From assembly GCA_947471745.1 (NCBI GenBank), contig CANJKZ010001153.1, forward strand, positions 596,001 to 660,000: DNA of 64,000 nt. Direction: 5' to 3'. Below the pieces are notes generated by a model. That model ran no database searches. It had not been told where the DNA came from and saw nothing but the letters and a program-made list of their open reading frames with translations. Numbering within the stretch: position 1 is the first letter of the stretch; every line of letters begins with the position of its first letter. Source of the stretch: Closterium sp. Naga37s-1. Lineage: Eukaryota; Streptophyta; Zygnematophyceae; Desmidiales; Closteriaceae. A program made the position numbers and the translations under genes. Positions 38,901-50,027 of this stretch are shown here, one piece after another.

Positions 38901-41900
38901 TCATTCTCAAGGGGCTGAGGGAACGCTATGAGATTCACCACAAGCTCAAGTATACTGATGAGGCGCTCGCTGCTGCGGCCCAGCTGTCCTACCAGTACAT
39001 CAGGTACGCTGGGTTGGGGCGTCCAGTGCAGGTGGTTTGAATTGAAGGGGCTGAGGGAGTGCTACAAGATTTGAGACGTCTCAAAATTTAGTTTTGGGAC
39101 GTCTCAAAACTGGGTTGGATTGAAGGGGCTGAGGGAGTGCTAGGAGATTCACCACAAGTTGAAATACACGGATGAGGCGCTTGCTACTGCCGCCCAGCTG
39201 TCCTACCAGTACATCAGGTACGCTCTGGGTTCATGGTGAAGTGGGGTCTGAGATGCCAAGGAGCTTGACACCTAGCTGCTTTGCACGGTTATCCTGAACC
39301 AGCTTCTCACCCTTTCCTCCTCTTCGCTCCTCCTCCCTTCTCCTTCCCCCTCCCTCTTGCCTCCCCCCCCCCCCCTCCCCTCCCCTCCCCTCCCCTCCCC
39401 TCCCCTCCCCTCCCCTCCCCCCAACCAGTGACCGCTTCCTGCCAGACAAGGCAATCGACTTGATCGACGAGGCAGGGTCCCGGGTGCGGCTGCAGCACGC
39501 GCAGCTACCAGAGGAGGCCAAGGAGCTGGACAAGCAGCTGCGGCAGATCACCAAGGAGAAGAACGACGCCGTTCGCAACCAGGAATTTGAAAAGGCCGGC
39601 GACTTGCGCGACCAGGAGATGGACCTGAAGACGCAGATCAACGCTATCATGGAGAAGAGCAAAGAGACGAACAAGGCAGAGATCGAAGCTTCCGGTGGTG
39701 CGATCGGCCCAACAGTCACCGAAGCAGATATTCATAGCATTGTGTCCGCGTGGACGGGCATTCCAGTGGAGAAGGTTTCGAGTGATGAGAGCAACCGGCT
39801 GCTGCAGATGGAGGGCACGCTGCACAAGCGAGTAATTGGCCAGGACGAGGCGGTGAAGGCGATCTCCCGCGCGATCCGGCGCGCCCGCGTCGGGCTGAAG
39901 AATCCCAACCGTCCGATCGTGAGCTTCATCTTTTCCGGGCCGACTGGGGTGGGGAAATCGGAGCTGGCAAAGTCTCTCGCGGCGTATTATTTCGGGTCGG
40001 AAGAGGCAATGGTTCGGCTGGACATGTCTGAGTTCATGGAGAGGCATACTGTGTCGAAGCTGATTGGCTCGCCGCCCGGTTACGTGGGGTACAGTGAGGG
40101 CGGGCAGCTGACGGAGGCGGTGCGAAGAAGGCCGTATACGGTGGTGCTGTTTGACGAAATCGAGAAGGCCCACCCTGATGTCTTCAACATGATGCTGCAG
40201 GTATGGTGAGGGCTAGCTTCGGGGGCCTCAGAACCAGGTATGGTGGGAGTTAGAGGGTTAGAGAGATGGATAGAAGTGGTGAACAGATAAGTGGCGGCCG
40301 TACACGGTGGTGCTGTTTGACGAGATTGAGAAGGCCCACCCTGACGTGTTCAACATGATGCTGCAGGTATGGTGGTAAAGTTTAACGATGCTGATGGCAT
40401 TGGAAGGAAGGAAGTAGACGCTTAGTATCAAGCACTCATGCTCCATATTTCTCCCCCCTTCCCTTCCAATCCCTGCATGCCAGATTTCGGAGGACGGGTG
40501 CCTGACGGACAGCAAGGGCCGAACTGTCAATCTCAAATCAAGAACACGCGGCTCATCGGTCATCGAGAAGGGCGGCGGAGGCATTGGCTTCCAGCTGGAC
40601 TATGGCGAGAAGGACACTAGCTATAACCTCGCATCACCTGCACTTAACACCAACCTCTGATTTCTGTTCCTCTTTCTCCCTCTTTCCTTTCCTCTTTCTG
40701 CTCCCAACCCTGACTCCCTGTGCACCAGATTCTGGAGGACGGGCGTCTGACGGACAGCAAGGGCCGTACAGTGGACTTTAAGAACACGCTCCTCATCATG
40801 ACATCGAATGTCGGTTCATCCGTGATCGAGAAGGGCGGCGGAGGCATCGGCTTCCAGCTGGACTACGGCGAGAAGGACACGAGCTACAACAGAATCAAAT
40901 CCCTAGTGAATGAGGAGCTGAAGCAGTATTTTAGGCCGGAGTTTCTGATCCGGCTGGACGAGATCATTGTGTTCCGCCAGCTGACGAAGCAGGAGGTGAA
41001 GGAGATCAGCGATATCATGCTGAAGGAGGTGTTTGACAGGCTCAAGAAGAAGGACATCGACTTGCAGGTACGTGAATGAAGACATATTTACCACATTGTC
41101 AGGGTGGGCGGGTGGGTGGGCGGGTGGGTGGGTGGGTGGGTGGGTGGGTGGGTGGGTGGGTGGGCGAGTGGGCGGTGGGTGGGTGGGTGGGTGGGTGGGT
41201 GGGCGGGTGGGCGGTGGGTGGGTGGGCAGTGGGTGGGTGGGTGGGTGGGTGGGCGGGTGGGCGTCGTAAAGAAGGTGAAGGAGATCAGCGATAACATGCT
41301 CAAAGAGGTGTTTGACCGGCTCAAGAAGAAAGACATCGACTTGCAGGTGAGAAGCATGGAAGGGAGGGGAGGTCGGTGAGCGTGTGGGTTTAGGGAAGAG
41401 AGGGAAGGGTGTGAAGGAAAGGAGGTGAAGGAGATCAGTGATATCATGCCCAAGCAGCTGTTTGATAGGCTCGAGAAGAAGGACATAGATCTTCAGGTGA
41501 GGGAGGGGAAGCAGGATGGGGGAAGGGTCTGAAGTGGTATCATCCTAAAGAAGAAGAATGTCGACGTGTTGGTGATTGGGAGGGAAGCAGGGAGGGTGAG
41601 TGGTTGCCGTGTGTGGAGCGTTGTTCAACTGTTACGCAATAGCTGAACAACGCTCAGCTGAAGCAGCCATCACGCTCAGCCGAAGCAGCCATCATGCGAC
41701 TGCTTCAAGACAGCTTGGGCAGAGCGCATGATGCTTGGTGTCCTGTGAAACTGTCTCACCTTCACCCTCTTCCTTCTCCCCTTATCCCCACACCCCACAG
41801 GTGACGGAGAGGTTCAGAGACAGAGTGGTTGACGAAGGCTACAGTCCTTCCTACGGCGCCCGGCCGCTGCGGCGAGCCATCATGCGGCTTCTTGAAGACA

Positions 41901-42049
41901 GCATGGCAGAGCGCATGCTCTCAGGGGAGATCAAGGAGGGCGACAGTGCCATCATTGATGTGGATGCTGATGGGAATGTGACTGTGCTGAATGGCAACAC
42001 TGGCACTGCTACGTCTACCGTCATTGAGGCCCCTGCTGGGATCTCTTAG
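35968..42049 (+). CDS. clpC: Chloroplast ClpC-type Hsp100 chaperone, with an in-frame stop in this sequence
   Basis: Eight exons: 35968-36255, 36822-37208, 37463-37588, 37926-38111, 38570-39003, 39429-40200, 40729-41067, 41801-42049; 927 codons. It is the AAA+ unfoldase that feeds the stromal Clp protease and works at the import translocon. Visible: transit peptide (residues 1-90), MFERFTEK, two N-domain repeats (residues 97-225), Walker A GEPGVGKT (about 299), Walker B ILFIDE (366), a UVR-type coiled region (505-540), second Walker A GPTGVGKS (about 645), [12 protein letters not shown], and an IGF ClpP-docking loop (about 771). Codon 205 (37146-37148) is TAG inside [23 protein letters not shown], where relatives have Glu. 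Either a point mutation, an allele or a sequencing error. PEFLIRLDE has Ile where PEFLNR is near invariant. Confidence 0.93.
36538..36780 (+). repeat. Two upstream copies of clpC exon 2 start
   Basis: About 36538-36613 and 36675-36762 repeat the acceptor and AI(K/E)[19 protein letters not shown]. The second breaks off into half of the palindrome (GTCGACTCAAAA, about 36762-36776). Confidence 0.9.
37275..37405 (+). repeat. Upstream fragments of clpC exon 3
   Basis: Two copies of the exon 3 acceptor and first codons (GCAGG(T/C)GATCCGCATGGT) at about 37278-37300 and 37366-37385, followed by related intron sequence. A degraded downstream copy of the exon end lies at about 37655-37730. Confidence 0.75.
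38131..38230. repeat. Duplication bridged by a perfect 34-bp palindrome
   Basis: CAGGATGAGTG(C/T)TC...AACCAGGGAG occurs on both sides of 38164-38197, a palindrome with core TTTTGAGAATTCTCAAAA. Located in clpC intron 4. Confidence 0.9.
38346..38480 (+). repeat. Upstream degraded copy of clpC exon 5
   Basis: Acceptor plus GTCGTTACCCTAGACATGGG and later [15 protein letters not shown] and [13 protein letters not shown] stretches, with small deletions that break the frame. Confidence 0.85.
39025..39230 (+). repeat. Downstream copies of clpC exon 5 end, with palindromes between
   Basis: A short copy (about 39035-39068) and a longer one (about 39115-39225, with the AQLSYQYIR donor end) follow the intact exon. 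Between them lie TTTGAGACGTCTCAAA (39070-39085) and TTTTGGGACGTCTCAAAA (about 39092-39109). Confidence 0.9.
40285..40630 (+). repeat. Copies of clpC exon 6 end and exon 7 start
   Basis: 40290-40375 repeats [19 protein letters not shown] and the donor, downstream of intact exon 6. About 40480-40625 repeats the acceptor side of exon 7 ([13 protein letters not shown].., with a short deletion), upstream of intact exon 7. Confidence 0.9.
41100..41262 (+). repeat. GGGTGGGTGG simple repeat
   Basis: (GGTG)n-type tract with occasional GGCG units, directly after the donor of clpC exon 7. G-quadruplex-prone on the plus strand. Confidence 0.9.
41262..41735 (+). repeat. Downstream copies of clpC exon 7 end and an upstream fragment of exon 8
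   Basis: 41262-41352 and 41420-41503 repeat VKEISD.M.K..FDRL.KKDIDLQ with a donor; a third remnant lies near 41545-41572. About 41655-41730 repeats the R(A)IMRLL.DS..ER part of exon 8. Confidence 0.9.
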
Positions 42050-42908
42050 AAGGGAGTGGAGGAGGGTCAGTGGGGTGTAGGAGTGTGCGTGGGGTGTAAA
42101 GGGGGGAGTTGTCAGGGAAGGTGGGCGACAGTGCGATTATTGATGTGGATGTGGACGGGAATGTGACTGTGCTGAACGGCAGCACTGGCACTGCCACTTC
42201 TACTGCTATTGAAACTTCTGCAGGCATCTCTTGAAGGGGATTGGAGAGCAGCACTGGCAGCACTGGTACAGCTACTTCTACTGTCATTGAGGCTCCTGGT
42301 GGAATCTCCTAGAGGGGAAAGCAGGGTGGATGGGTGTATGGCGGGCCTGGCGTGAGGTTGCTGGATGGTATATAGAGCGACTGCTGTGGTGGCCGCTGTG
42401 CATGCATCCCTTGTATAGGATGAGCATACTGTAGCTTGTGATTGTTCCCCTCCAATGTCTGAATCTGAACTTTTTGGACAGCTTTGCTGATTCCTTTTAT
42501 GCTGTGTGAATTTACAGCTGAACATTGTTACATCGGTAGGTAAATGCTTTACACTACAACTTTTGATCCACGGTAATACATTGATGTGACCTGTTAGACA
42601 ATGTACGGTAAGTTTAAACGAGTGTGAAATGGAGTATGCAATTCAGGAGAAAAACAAAGACCACCTCTCGCTAATAAAGCAAGTAGACACTTCCATTGCT
42701 CCTAGTGTACTAGCCATGCCCTACAGTCTTTCACGAATGCTGTATCTAGTTTCACAGCATACACTGCTTTGGGCATTCAGCGGCGGCATTCAGCAGCGGA
42801 GGTGTACCAATAATCAAGAACTGCTGAGTACACGCTGCAGTGCAGACCTCGGATCCTCCGCCAGACACAATGAGCACTGCATTGCTGTAGGATACCAGTA
42901 ATCAATAA
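42050..42908. other. Region between convergent clpC and FrnE-like genes
   Basis: 42118-42233 and 42245-42313 are two extra copies of the clpC coding end, each with a stop ([19 protein letters not shown]... and a shorter one). The remaining 600 bp shows no supported gene. Confidence 0.75.
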
Positions 42909-45900
42909 CTACGTGGCAGATGCTGCAGATTTGAGAGCTTCAAGCAGAACAGCAGGGGGCTGAGCACCTGAAAACTCCTGCCCACCAATCTGTAGGCAGA
43001 GCAAATATGGGGGAGATGCGAGCATAATTCTGATCAAGTCTTAAAAATAGGCACATGATAACATTTGACCGCCATTGTGTGTTGGGAAAGGTAAACATAG
43101 GGAAGAAAATGCAGTGAAGGAGGTGTGGGCAAAGGAACGACAACAGCACAGACAAGATCCCGAAGATAAAACGTGGAGGGTTAGCTTCCAACTGTTTATG
43201 GTCAGTTTGACAGGACATAGTGTGGTGGAACGAGAAAAACTGTTTGTATTGAAGCAGCTTACAATGAAATGTGGGACGCCTGATACTCGAGGTCGATAGC
43301 GTTGTAATTCAGCCTCCACCTGCATTACATGCCATGTGCCAACCATCGCACGCCATATGTAATGCACATGCATATGGTGTAAGTAAAAACTCCTTATGTC
43401 AATCACGTGCCATATACCATGCACATGCCATTCAAATGTTATTCATTCACATGCCATTCAGACGCCGTACATGCATGCGCTGTTCACATTACATTCACGT
43501 ACCATATTTCCTCAGATATATAGCCCCCCCCCTCCCATTTTCTTTCGCCCTGGGGAAGTGGCAATAAGAATTTTCCAAATTACAAGGCCCAGGGGTTCTG
43601 AAATCTGTATATGGGCTTGGCCCCAGGGGCTAACCCCTACTGTTCTTCTGTGCCTACATTATTTTCCCCATATTTCTCGAAAAAAACTATATACTACATA
43701 AGCCCCGGGGCAATAACAAAACAAAATCGAATAAACACCCCCCAATCCCCCCTCCCCCAAAAAAAAAACCAAAAACAATAGAAGCCCCTAGGGGCCTCTA
43801 TCTGGGGAAATACGGTATCAAGCACATCCTATAATGTACATATATTTTCCATGCTGTTCACATTCCACTCAACTCCAAATGCTCAATCAACGTGCCACAA
43901 GCAACAACTGACACCTTAAGGGACTATGAATCACTGAAAAAAATAAAAGAGAAGGAAAATCACAACACACTCCAGGACAACCAGTCACACGCCCACCACA
44001 CACTACGCAATCCATCCTTCCACCCACCCATGCATCCTTGAGATCACCCCTCACCTCTTGCAAGCCTGACTGTGGGCTGTCAAGCCACTCTGCTGCTCCT
44101 TGCAAGCCGGCCCTTTTAGCTGCTGCCACTAGCACTTGTCTGGAGGGGAAAGATGAGTCGAGTAATCGAAAGCGAAAAAAGAGCAACACTTTGTCCCCCC
44201 CATCGCCAAAAAAAAAGCATCAATCAGTTCTTCTGATCAACAACCATAAACAGCCAACTTCTCCTCTTCACATGTCGCCAACGAACTTCTCTCGAGTGGG
44301 GCATAGATTTGAACCGATCAGCTTGCAGACATCGCAGGGCACAACAAAACTACTCAAACCTCAAAGGGGCCTCCCCCTCCTCACCTGTCGCCGATAAACT
44401 TCTCTCGAGTGAAGTAATCCAGAAACAGCTCCTCCACCACTCGGTGCTGCAGAGAGGAGCCGGCCGGCTCACCGCCCTTCTCCCTGTCCCTCATCCCTGC
44501 CAGCGCGATCAGCCGATGGCTGTCCAACGTGTTGCCTCTGGTGAAAGGGGTAATGCAAGAGGGTGAAGAGATTGGGTGGGATTGGGGTTGCTACAAACCT
44601 GGACCAGACCAGCATGCTGGCTCGCCAGCATGTTGGGAAATGGAGGGGTGGAAAAGACAGGAGTTTCCACAGACCAAACCAGGCTGGCATGCAAGCTCAC
44701 CATCCTTCTCCCTGTTGACTTTTGAGTCGACTCTTGAGTTGACTTTTGAGTCGACTCTTGAGTTGACTTTTGAGTCGACTCTTGAGTTGACTTTTGAGTC
44801 GACTCTTGAGTTGACTTTTGAGTCGACTCAAAGACCAAACCAGGCTGGCATGCAAGCTCACCGTCCTTCTCCCTGTTGACTTTTGAGTCGACTCTTGAGT
44901 TGACTTTTGAGTCGACTCTTGAGTTGACTTTTGAGTCGACTCTTGAGTTGACTTTTGAGTCGACTCTTGAGTTGAATTTTGAGTCGACTCTTGAGTTGAC
45001 TTTTGAGTCGACTCAAAGACCAAACCAGACTGGCATGCAAGCTCACCGTCCTTCTCCCTGTTGACTTTTGAGTCGACTCTTGAGTTGACTTTTGAGTCGA
45101 CTCTTGAGTTGACTTTTGAGTCGACTCTTGAGTTGACTTTTGAGTCGACTCTTGAGTTGACTTTTGAGTCGACTCTTGAGTTGACTTTTGAGTCGACTCA
45201 AAGACCAAACCAGGCTGGCATGCAAGCTCACCGTCCTTCTCCCTGTTGACTTTTGAGTCGACTCTTGAGTTGACTTTTGAGTCGACTCTTGAGTTGACTT
45301 TTGAGTCGACTCTTGAGTTGACTTTTGAGTCGACTCTTGAGTTGACTTTTGAGTCGACTCTTGAGTTGACTTTTGAGTCGACTCAAAGACCAAACCAGGC
45401 TGGCATGCAAGCTCACCGTCCTTCTCCCTGTTGACTTTTGAGTCGACTCTTGAGTTGACTTTTGAGTGGACTCTTGAGTTGACTTTTGAGTCGACTCTTG
45501 AGTTGACTTTTGAGTCGACTCTTGAGTTGACTTTTGAGTCGACTCAAAGACCAAACCAGGCTGGCATGCAAGCTCACCGCCCTTCTCCCTGTCCCTCATC
45601 CCTGCCAGGGCCATCAGCCGATGGCTGTCCAACGTATTGCCTTTGGGAGCGGAAAGAACAGCAAGCGGAGGGAGAGGGAAACTAGGTGCAACCAGAAAAC
45701 AATACAGGAACGCCGGCCTGCTTCAACTGAACTCACAAGCTGAACTCACAAGTCACCAGGCAGGCACCACCTGATGAATCGATGGACTCACGTGAGTCCG
45801 CCCAGCCCAGGCTGTATTTGAGCCCGAGCTAATCAAACACGGCTGCCATGCGCGCAGAGATGGCCGGCATTCGGTTCATCTAATCCCCAGCAGTCAGATG

Positions 45901-46416
45901 AACCGAATGCCGGCCAACTTATACTCGCACCAGTCAGCCCCTTGTGCTCTCATCAGCCACCTCACCAACCGCAAGCTAACCAACTCACGTGAGCCCGCCC
46001 AGGCTGTATTTGAGACCGAGCTCCTCGAACACGGATGTCATGCGCGCGGATATGGCCGGCATTCGGTCGCCGAAGAGAGAGCGGTAGAGGTCGAGCTTGC
46101 TCACGCCTTCCTTTGACGCCTTGGGGTTGAGCTGAAACGCGTGCCATCGGACCTGTGACGTGAAGGATGGGACGGGTGTAACAGGGACATGCGAGTTAGC
46201 AGACGTAAAGCTTGAGCCAAGCTTTTAATCCTAATCTCTCTCCCTCCGAGACATTTGTACTGGTTATAATGCTACCCAACCCACCTCAACGTCCGCCAAG
46301 TCAGCGAGTTCGGCGATGGCCTTATCTAGGTTTCGCTTGCCGACGAAGCACCACGGACAAACGGTGTCGGATACGACGTCCACTGCCACACGCGCGCGAC
46401 GACCGGCGGTCGCCAT
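42909..46416 (-). CDS. FrnE/DsbA-like thioredoxin-fold oxidoreductase
   Basis: Six exons: 46416-46285, 46152-45989, 44537-44385, 44139-44055, 43319-43263, 42989-42909; 223 residues, the usual size for the FrnE subgroup of the DsbA family. The active-site motif CPWC is at residues 20-23 (VSDTVCPWCFVGKRNL). The helical insert (FQLNP, VSKLDLYRSLFG, GLKYSLGG) is followed by TGNTLDSHRLIALAG, VVEELFLDYFTREKFIGD, VLVAAAKRAGLQGAAEWL, the cis-Pro loop GVPHFI, and SGAQPPAVLLEAL. No transit peptide is obvious. A dithiol/disulfide exchange role is likely; the substrate is unknown. The large second intron holds the 44.7-45.55-kb palindrome array and degraded copies of exons 2 and 3. Confidence 0.9.
43502..43815. 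mobile_element. Putative MITE with TA target duplication
   Basis: 314 bp whose ends are inverted repeats (CCATATTTCCTCAGATA at left; its counterpart CCGTATTTCCCCAGATA inverted at right), flanked by TA dinucleotides. The interior is AT- and G/C-run-rich with no ORF. TA flanks suggest a Tc1/mariner-like source. It sits in the last-but-one gap of the FrnE-like gene. Confidence 0.6.
44700..45600. repeat. Higher-order array of TTTTGAGTCGAC palindrome units
   Basis: Five blocks of about 185 bp (the first and last shorter). Each has a ~65-bp spacer (CCAAACCAGGCTGGCATGCA, plus a fragment of FrnE-like exon 3 with its GTGAGC) and then 4-6 tandem 24-bp units of TTGACTTTTGAGTCGACTCT. Each block ends with the complete CTCAAAG arm. 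Blocks are nearly identical. In translation this reads FESTLEL or FESTQKS, not a gene. Confidence 0.95.
45595..45640 (-). repeat. Decoy copy of FrnE-like exon 3 start
   Basis: Reads GNTLDSHRLMALAGMRDREKG. Its AAAG|G context puts the spliced product out of frame, whereas the copy at 44537 (CCAG|A) joins in frame, so I treat this one as the decoy. A decayed downstream copy of exon 2 with donor lies at about 45783-45900. Confidence 0.75.
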
Positions 46417-46767
46417 GAGTGCGTGGCGACGTTGTGCGACGGTTCCTGGATCGCACGGACGAATGTTACCAGCAGAGGACCGCTTTACGATATATTTTCT
46501 GTACAGCCAGCTAAGGCGGAAGTATCCGTCTATAGTAACAGTCTATGGTATAACCTTCGCTAGTCCCTGGCTTTTCTAGGGACTAGGTAGCCCTGGAAAC
46601 GCAGCTGTGGAAACTTGACATTTCTACCCCACATGCGACATTCCGAAGGGAAACGGACTCGGTAAAATTGCGTCGGAATTCGAATCAATGAGTTTACAGT
46701 AAAGCGTGTGACAGTTTGCATCTATTGTGCTAATTCGAGACTCAATTAAAAAAAAATTGCCACACCG
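46417..46767. other. Intergenic region
   Basis: 351 bp between the FrnE-like start and the end of the YeeE-like gene, both on the minus strand. Presumed FrnE-like promoter and upstream 3' UTR; nothing specific recognised. Confidence 0.5.
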
Positions 46768-49700
46768 TTACACAATCTCCTTTTGATCACGCTCTGGAGA
46801 CAAAGAGGTGCTAGCAAGTGGGGCTACTCCTGATCCAGCCGCTTCGTTTCTTACGCAGCCACTCCCGCTGATTATGTGAGGGGCCCACCGCTTTAGCAGC
46901 TTCATAAAGAGCTGATACAAGCCCATGCCGACAACTAGAGAAGACACCCATGCAATCACCGGCACCTGCAAATGTGGGGAAACAAGGAATGCCAGAACAA
47001 TGCAAGTATAGGAGGAAACTGAAGGAGGCAAGCCAAGATGTACCTTATCAGTTGTAGAGGTTAAAAAACAAAAAAAAAGGAAACAACAGATGGGCATAGA
47101 TGAGAGAGGGGTGGAGAGAAAGAGAGAGGCAGGGAACAGAAGAGGGTCGAGTAATGAGTTGAGGGGTGGAAGATAAGGCTGACTCACGTTCCCAGTGGAT
47201 AGGCTGACAAACGCCGGAGCTGGGCAGTAGCCGGCTAGTCCCCAACCTGGAAACAAGGCACGGGTGGAGTGAACATGGATATACAGCCAGATTAATTATT
47301 CGACTCAAAAGCTGGGCAGTAGGCGGCTAGACGCAAACATGGGAGAAAGGTTGTGGCTGGGTGGAGATGCAACAGAAGTGGAGACTCAGTGCGAATGGAA
47401 TGGCAAAAGAACGTAGTAGGAGCACAGAGGGTGAAAAAAAAAAAAGCACACAAAAAAAAAGGGGAAAAACGGGTGAAACTAGAAGCTTACCGATGCCAAA
47501 GATCGCCGACCCAACCACGAGCTCCCAGGTGATGTCATTGCTCGAGGGGACGAAGAACTTGGCTTCAAAGAGCGGGTTGGGGCGCGCGAGAATGAAGCGG
47601 AAGGTGATGGCGTTGACTACCACGGCACCGCCCATCACAAAGGCGAGACTGGGGTCCCACCCGTGCACTGGGTCTAGAAAGTCCTTTACTTTGTACGGGT
47701 TGCACCTGTATGAGGGATGGTGTGAAAGGAGGTGGGATAGGGAACGAGCGATGATGAGAGAGGAGGGAGTCAGACCCATTGCCAAGGCCAGACTGGGGTC
47801 CCACCGTGCACTGGGTCTCGAAAGTCCTTTACCTTGTAGGGGTTGCACCTGTATTGGGGATGAAGACAACATGATGTTGAGACCTGGGGACTGGCTGTAC
47901 ACAGGGAAGAAGCATTAGGCTGCAGATAGTTGGTTTGGGGTGCAAACATACAGAAAGTCGTTCATAAAGAATGGAGAACGAATCAAAGGGGTGGGTGAGG
48001 GGGAGGCAAACGGGGAAGGAGAGAGCGTGGTGAAGGGAAGGAGGAGCTCGCATGCCGCTGAGAGCAAGACCAATACCGGGGTGACTTGTGAGTGTACTCA
48101 GAATGACTTTTTTAGTCGACTCCGAATGACGTTTGGCTTGAGCCTGTTCAAGTGACGAATGAAATGGGGAGCTTCACATGCTGCTGAGCTGAGAGCGAGG
48201 CCTACGCCGAAGATGGCTCCTAAGATGAGCGACGCTTGGAGCACGTTGATGGGGCGGAGCAGCACGGGGTGACTTGTGAGTCGACTCAAGAAAAGGGGGA
48301 ACGAGGTGAAAGGGAGGGGAAGCTCACCTTGCTGCTCAGCACGAGGCCGATGCCAAAGATGGCTCCTGTGATGAGCGACGCTCGGAGCACGTTGACCGGG
48401 TGGAGCAGCATGGGGTGACTTTGGGTCGGCTCAGAACGACTTTTGAGGGAGGGAGAGGGTTTGAAGGGAGGGGAAGCTCACATGCCGCTGAGCGAGAGGC
48501 CGATGCCAAAGATGGCTCCTGTGATGAGTGACGCTCGGAGCACGTTGACGGGATGGAGCAGCGCAGAACAGCAGCAGGAGGAGGAGGGCGCAGAGGACGA
48601 GAGGGAGCAAGCCTGAGGGAAATCAAAGGAGAGTTCAGCGGGAGGGCAGAGATGGGGGAGACAGACAGAAAGACGCAGGAGACATGGGAAAAGCAGGGTG
48701 AGGTGAGAGGTTATTGCAACACACACACAGAGGCAGACACGGCAAAGCAGATCTTCACAGAACCCCCGGGCCATACAATCCGCTCTTGGTGATTGGCAAT
48801 CCCCACTCACTCACCCCATCCCAACGCCCACTCACTCACCCCATCCCAATCCCCACTCCTCACTATCCCATTGTTCCGAGCTCAACCCCATTGAACCGTT
48901 CCTCACCCCACTGGAGCAGGCTGGTTTGGCAGCATCCTTTGCAAGCGACGCCGACTCCCCAGCAGCCCCACCAGCAGCCCCACCAGCAGCCCCACTAGCA
49001 GCACCACCAGCAGCTCCGCTATCAAGAAACTCGTTACAGTACGGGCATCTGTACGCGATAATAGCTCCCACGGCTGAAGCACAAACCGCCAACACGAGCA
49101 GCCACGTGTTGGTGGCTGGGATGGGCTCGCCGGGGGGGCGGTTCGCGGCTGTAGAACCGGTGGCAATGGCGCCAAGGGTCATGGATGTAGCGGCGCCTGT
49201 AGCCATAAAGGTGCCCACAGCGACGGCGCTGCGCAGCGAGAAGCGTGGCAAGCCGCACACGCCATGGCCGGAAGTGCACCCGCTGCCGAGCTGATAGGGG
49301 TAAAAGGGGAAGAGGAGCGGGAGAAGAGGGGGATGGTGATCATGAGAGAATCCCATGGAAGGCGACGGGCAGACTTGGCACCGTGCTGGACGGCGGCGGG
49401 CTGTACCTGCAATGAGCAGTCCCGCTGCGAAGCCGCGGCGGTCTCGGAAGAGCTTCGGAAGCCGCAGAGCAGCCCCGCGGCGATGAGCAGAATGAGCAAC
49501 CTTTTTGACAGGTCTCAAAACCTCTAGTTGTCGGTTATTACCAGGAGAAAGAGACTGCGAGCTGCCATACCTGCGATCCGAAGCCGCAGAGCAGCCCGGC
49601 GGCGATGGGTAGAATGAGCGCGAGACCCGGATCGTCGCCCACCGACGGGGGCTTGGACCCGAACGCGTGCCCGCTGTCGATGAGCATCGTGAACGATCCG

Positions 49701-50027
49701 ACGGCTGTCATCGACGCGAGGAACACTGCGCGCCAAGCCCAGTCCGGCACGCCCGTGATGACGCCTGCGGTAGAGAGCGGTTGGGCGAGAAGCAAGACGG
49801 TTAAATTGGTTTGGTACGAATATATGCGAGTCTCGATGGGAGAGAGAATAAAAAGATCCGATCATACGTGAGTCCACATGATACGCCATTAGACACTTAC
49901 CGTTGACGACCCCCGACGCGCCCATTATGCGGCCCGTGGTGAGGAGGTGCAACGACGCGGCGATTCCGATGATCACGCCGCCCACCAGTGACTGCCACGG
50001 CGTGAAGTTATAGATCTGCGGCGCCAT
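46768..50027 (-). CDS. YeeE/YedE (sulphur transport, DUF395) family membrane protein
   Basis: Seven exons: 50027-49901, 49764-49571, 49290-48907, 48612-48482, 47705-47491, 47246-47188, 46965-46768; 435 residues, phases join. The family comprises polytopic membrane proteins; bacterial YeeE takes up thiosulfate. Family-typical Gly-rich transmembrane segments are visible: [98 protein letters not shown]. The conserved cysteines in [12 protein letters not shown] and GYCPAP fit the YeeE Cys motifs that relay thiosulfate. Exon 3 also encodes a CPYC pair and an Ala/Gly-rich run. The exon 4 start is less certain. Copies of exon 4 end plus donor lie at about 48040-48085, 48155-48265 and 48325-48415; upstream copies of exons 5 and 6 at 47775-47855 and 47300-47335. 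Confidence 0.85.
48035..48480 (-). repeat. Three downstream copies of YeeE-like exon 4 with palindrome remnants
   Basis: Copies of [17 protein letters not shown] plus donor are separated by GTGACTTGTGAGTCGACTCA-like, GACTTTTTTAGTCGACTC-like and GGGTCGGCTCAGAACGACTT-like remnants. Confidence 0.85.

Noticed and set aside
44700..45600. CRISPR array
   Set aside because: The units are tandem without unique spacers, the context is a eukaryotic intron, and no cas genes are present.
44509..45632. Repeated FESTQKSTQESTQKS proteins
   Set aside because: They are readings of a palindrome array in an intron, without independent start, splice or homology support.
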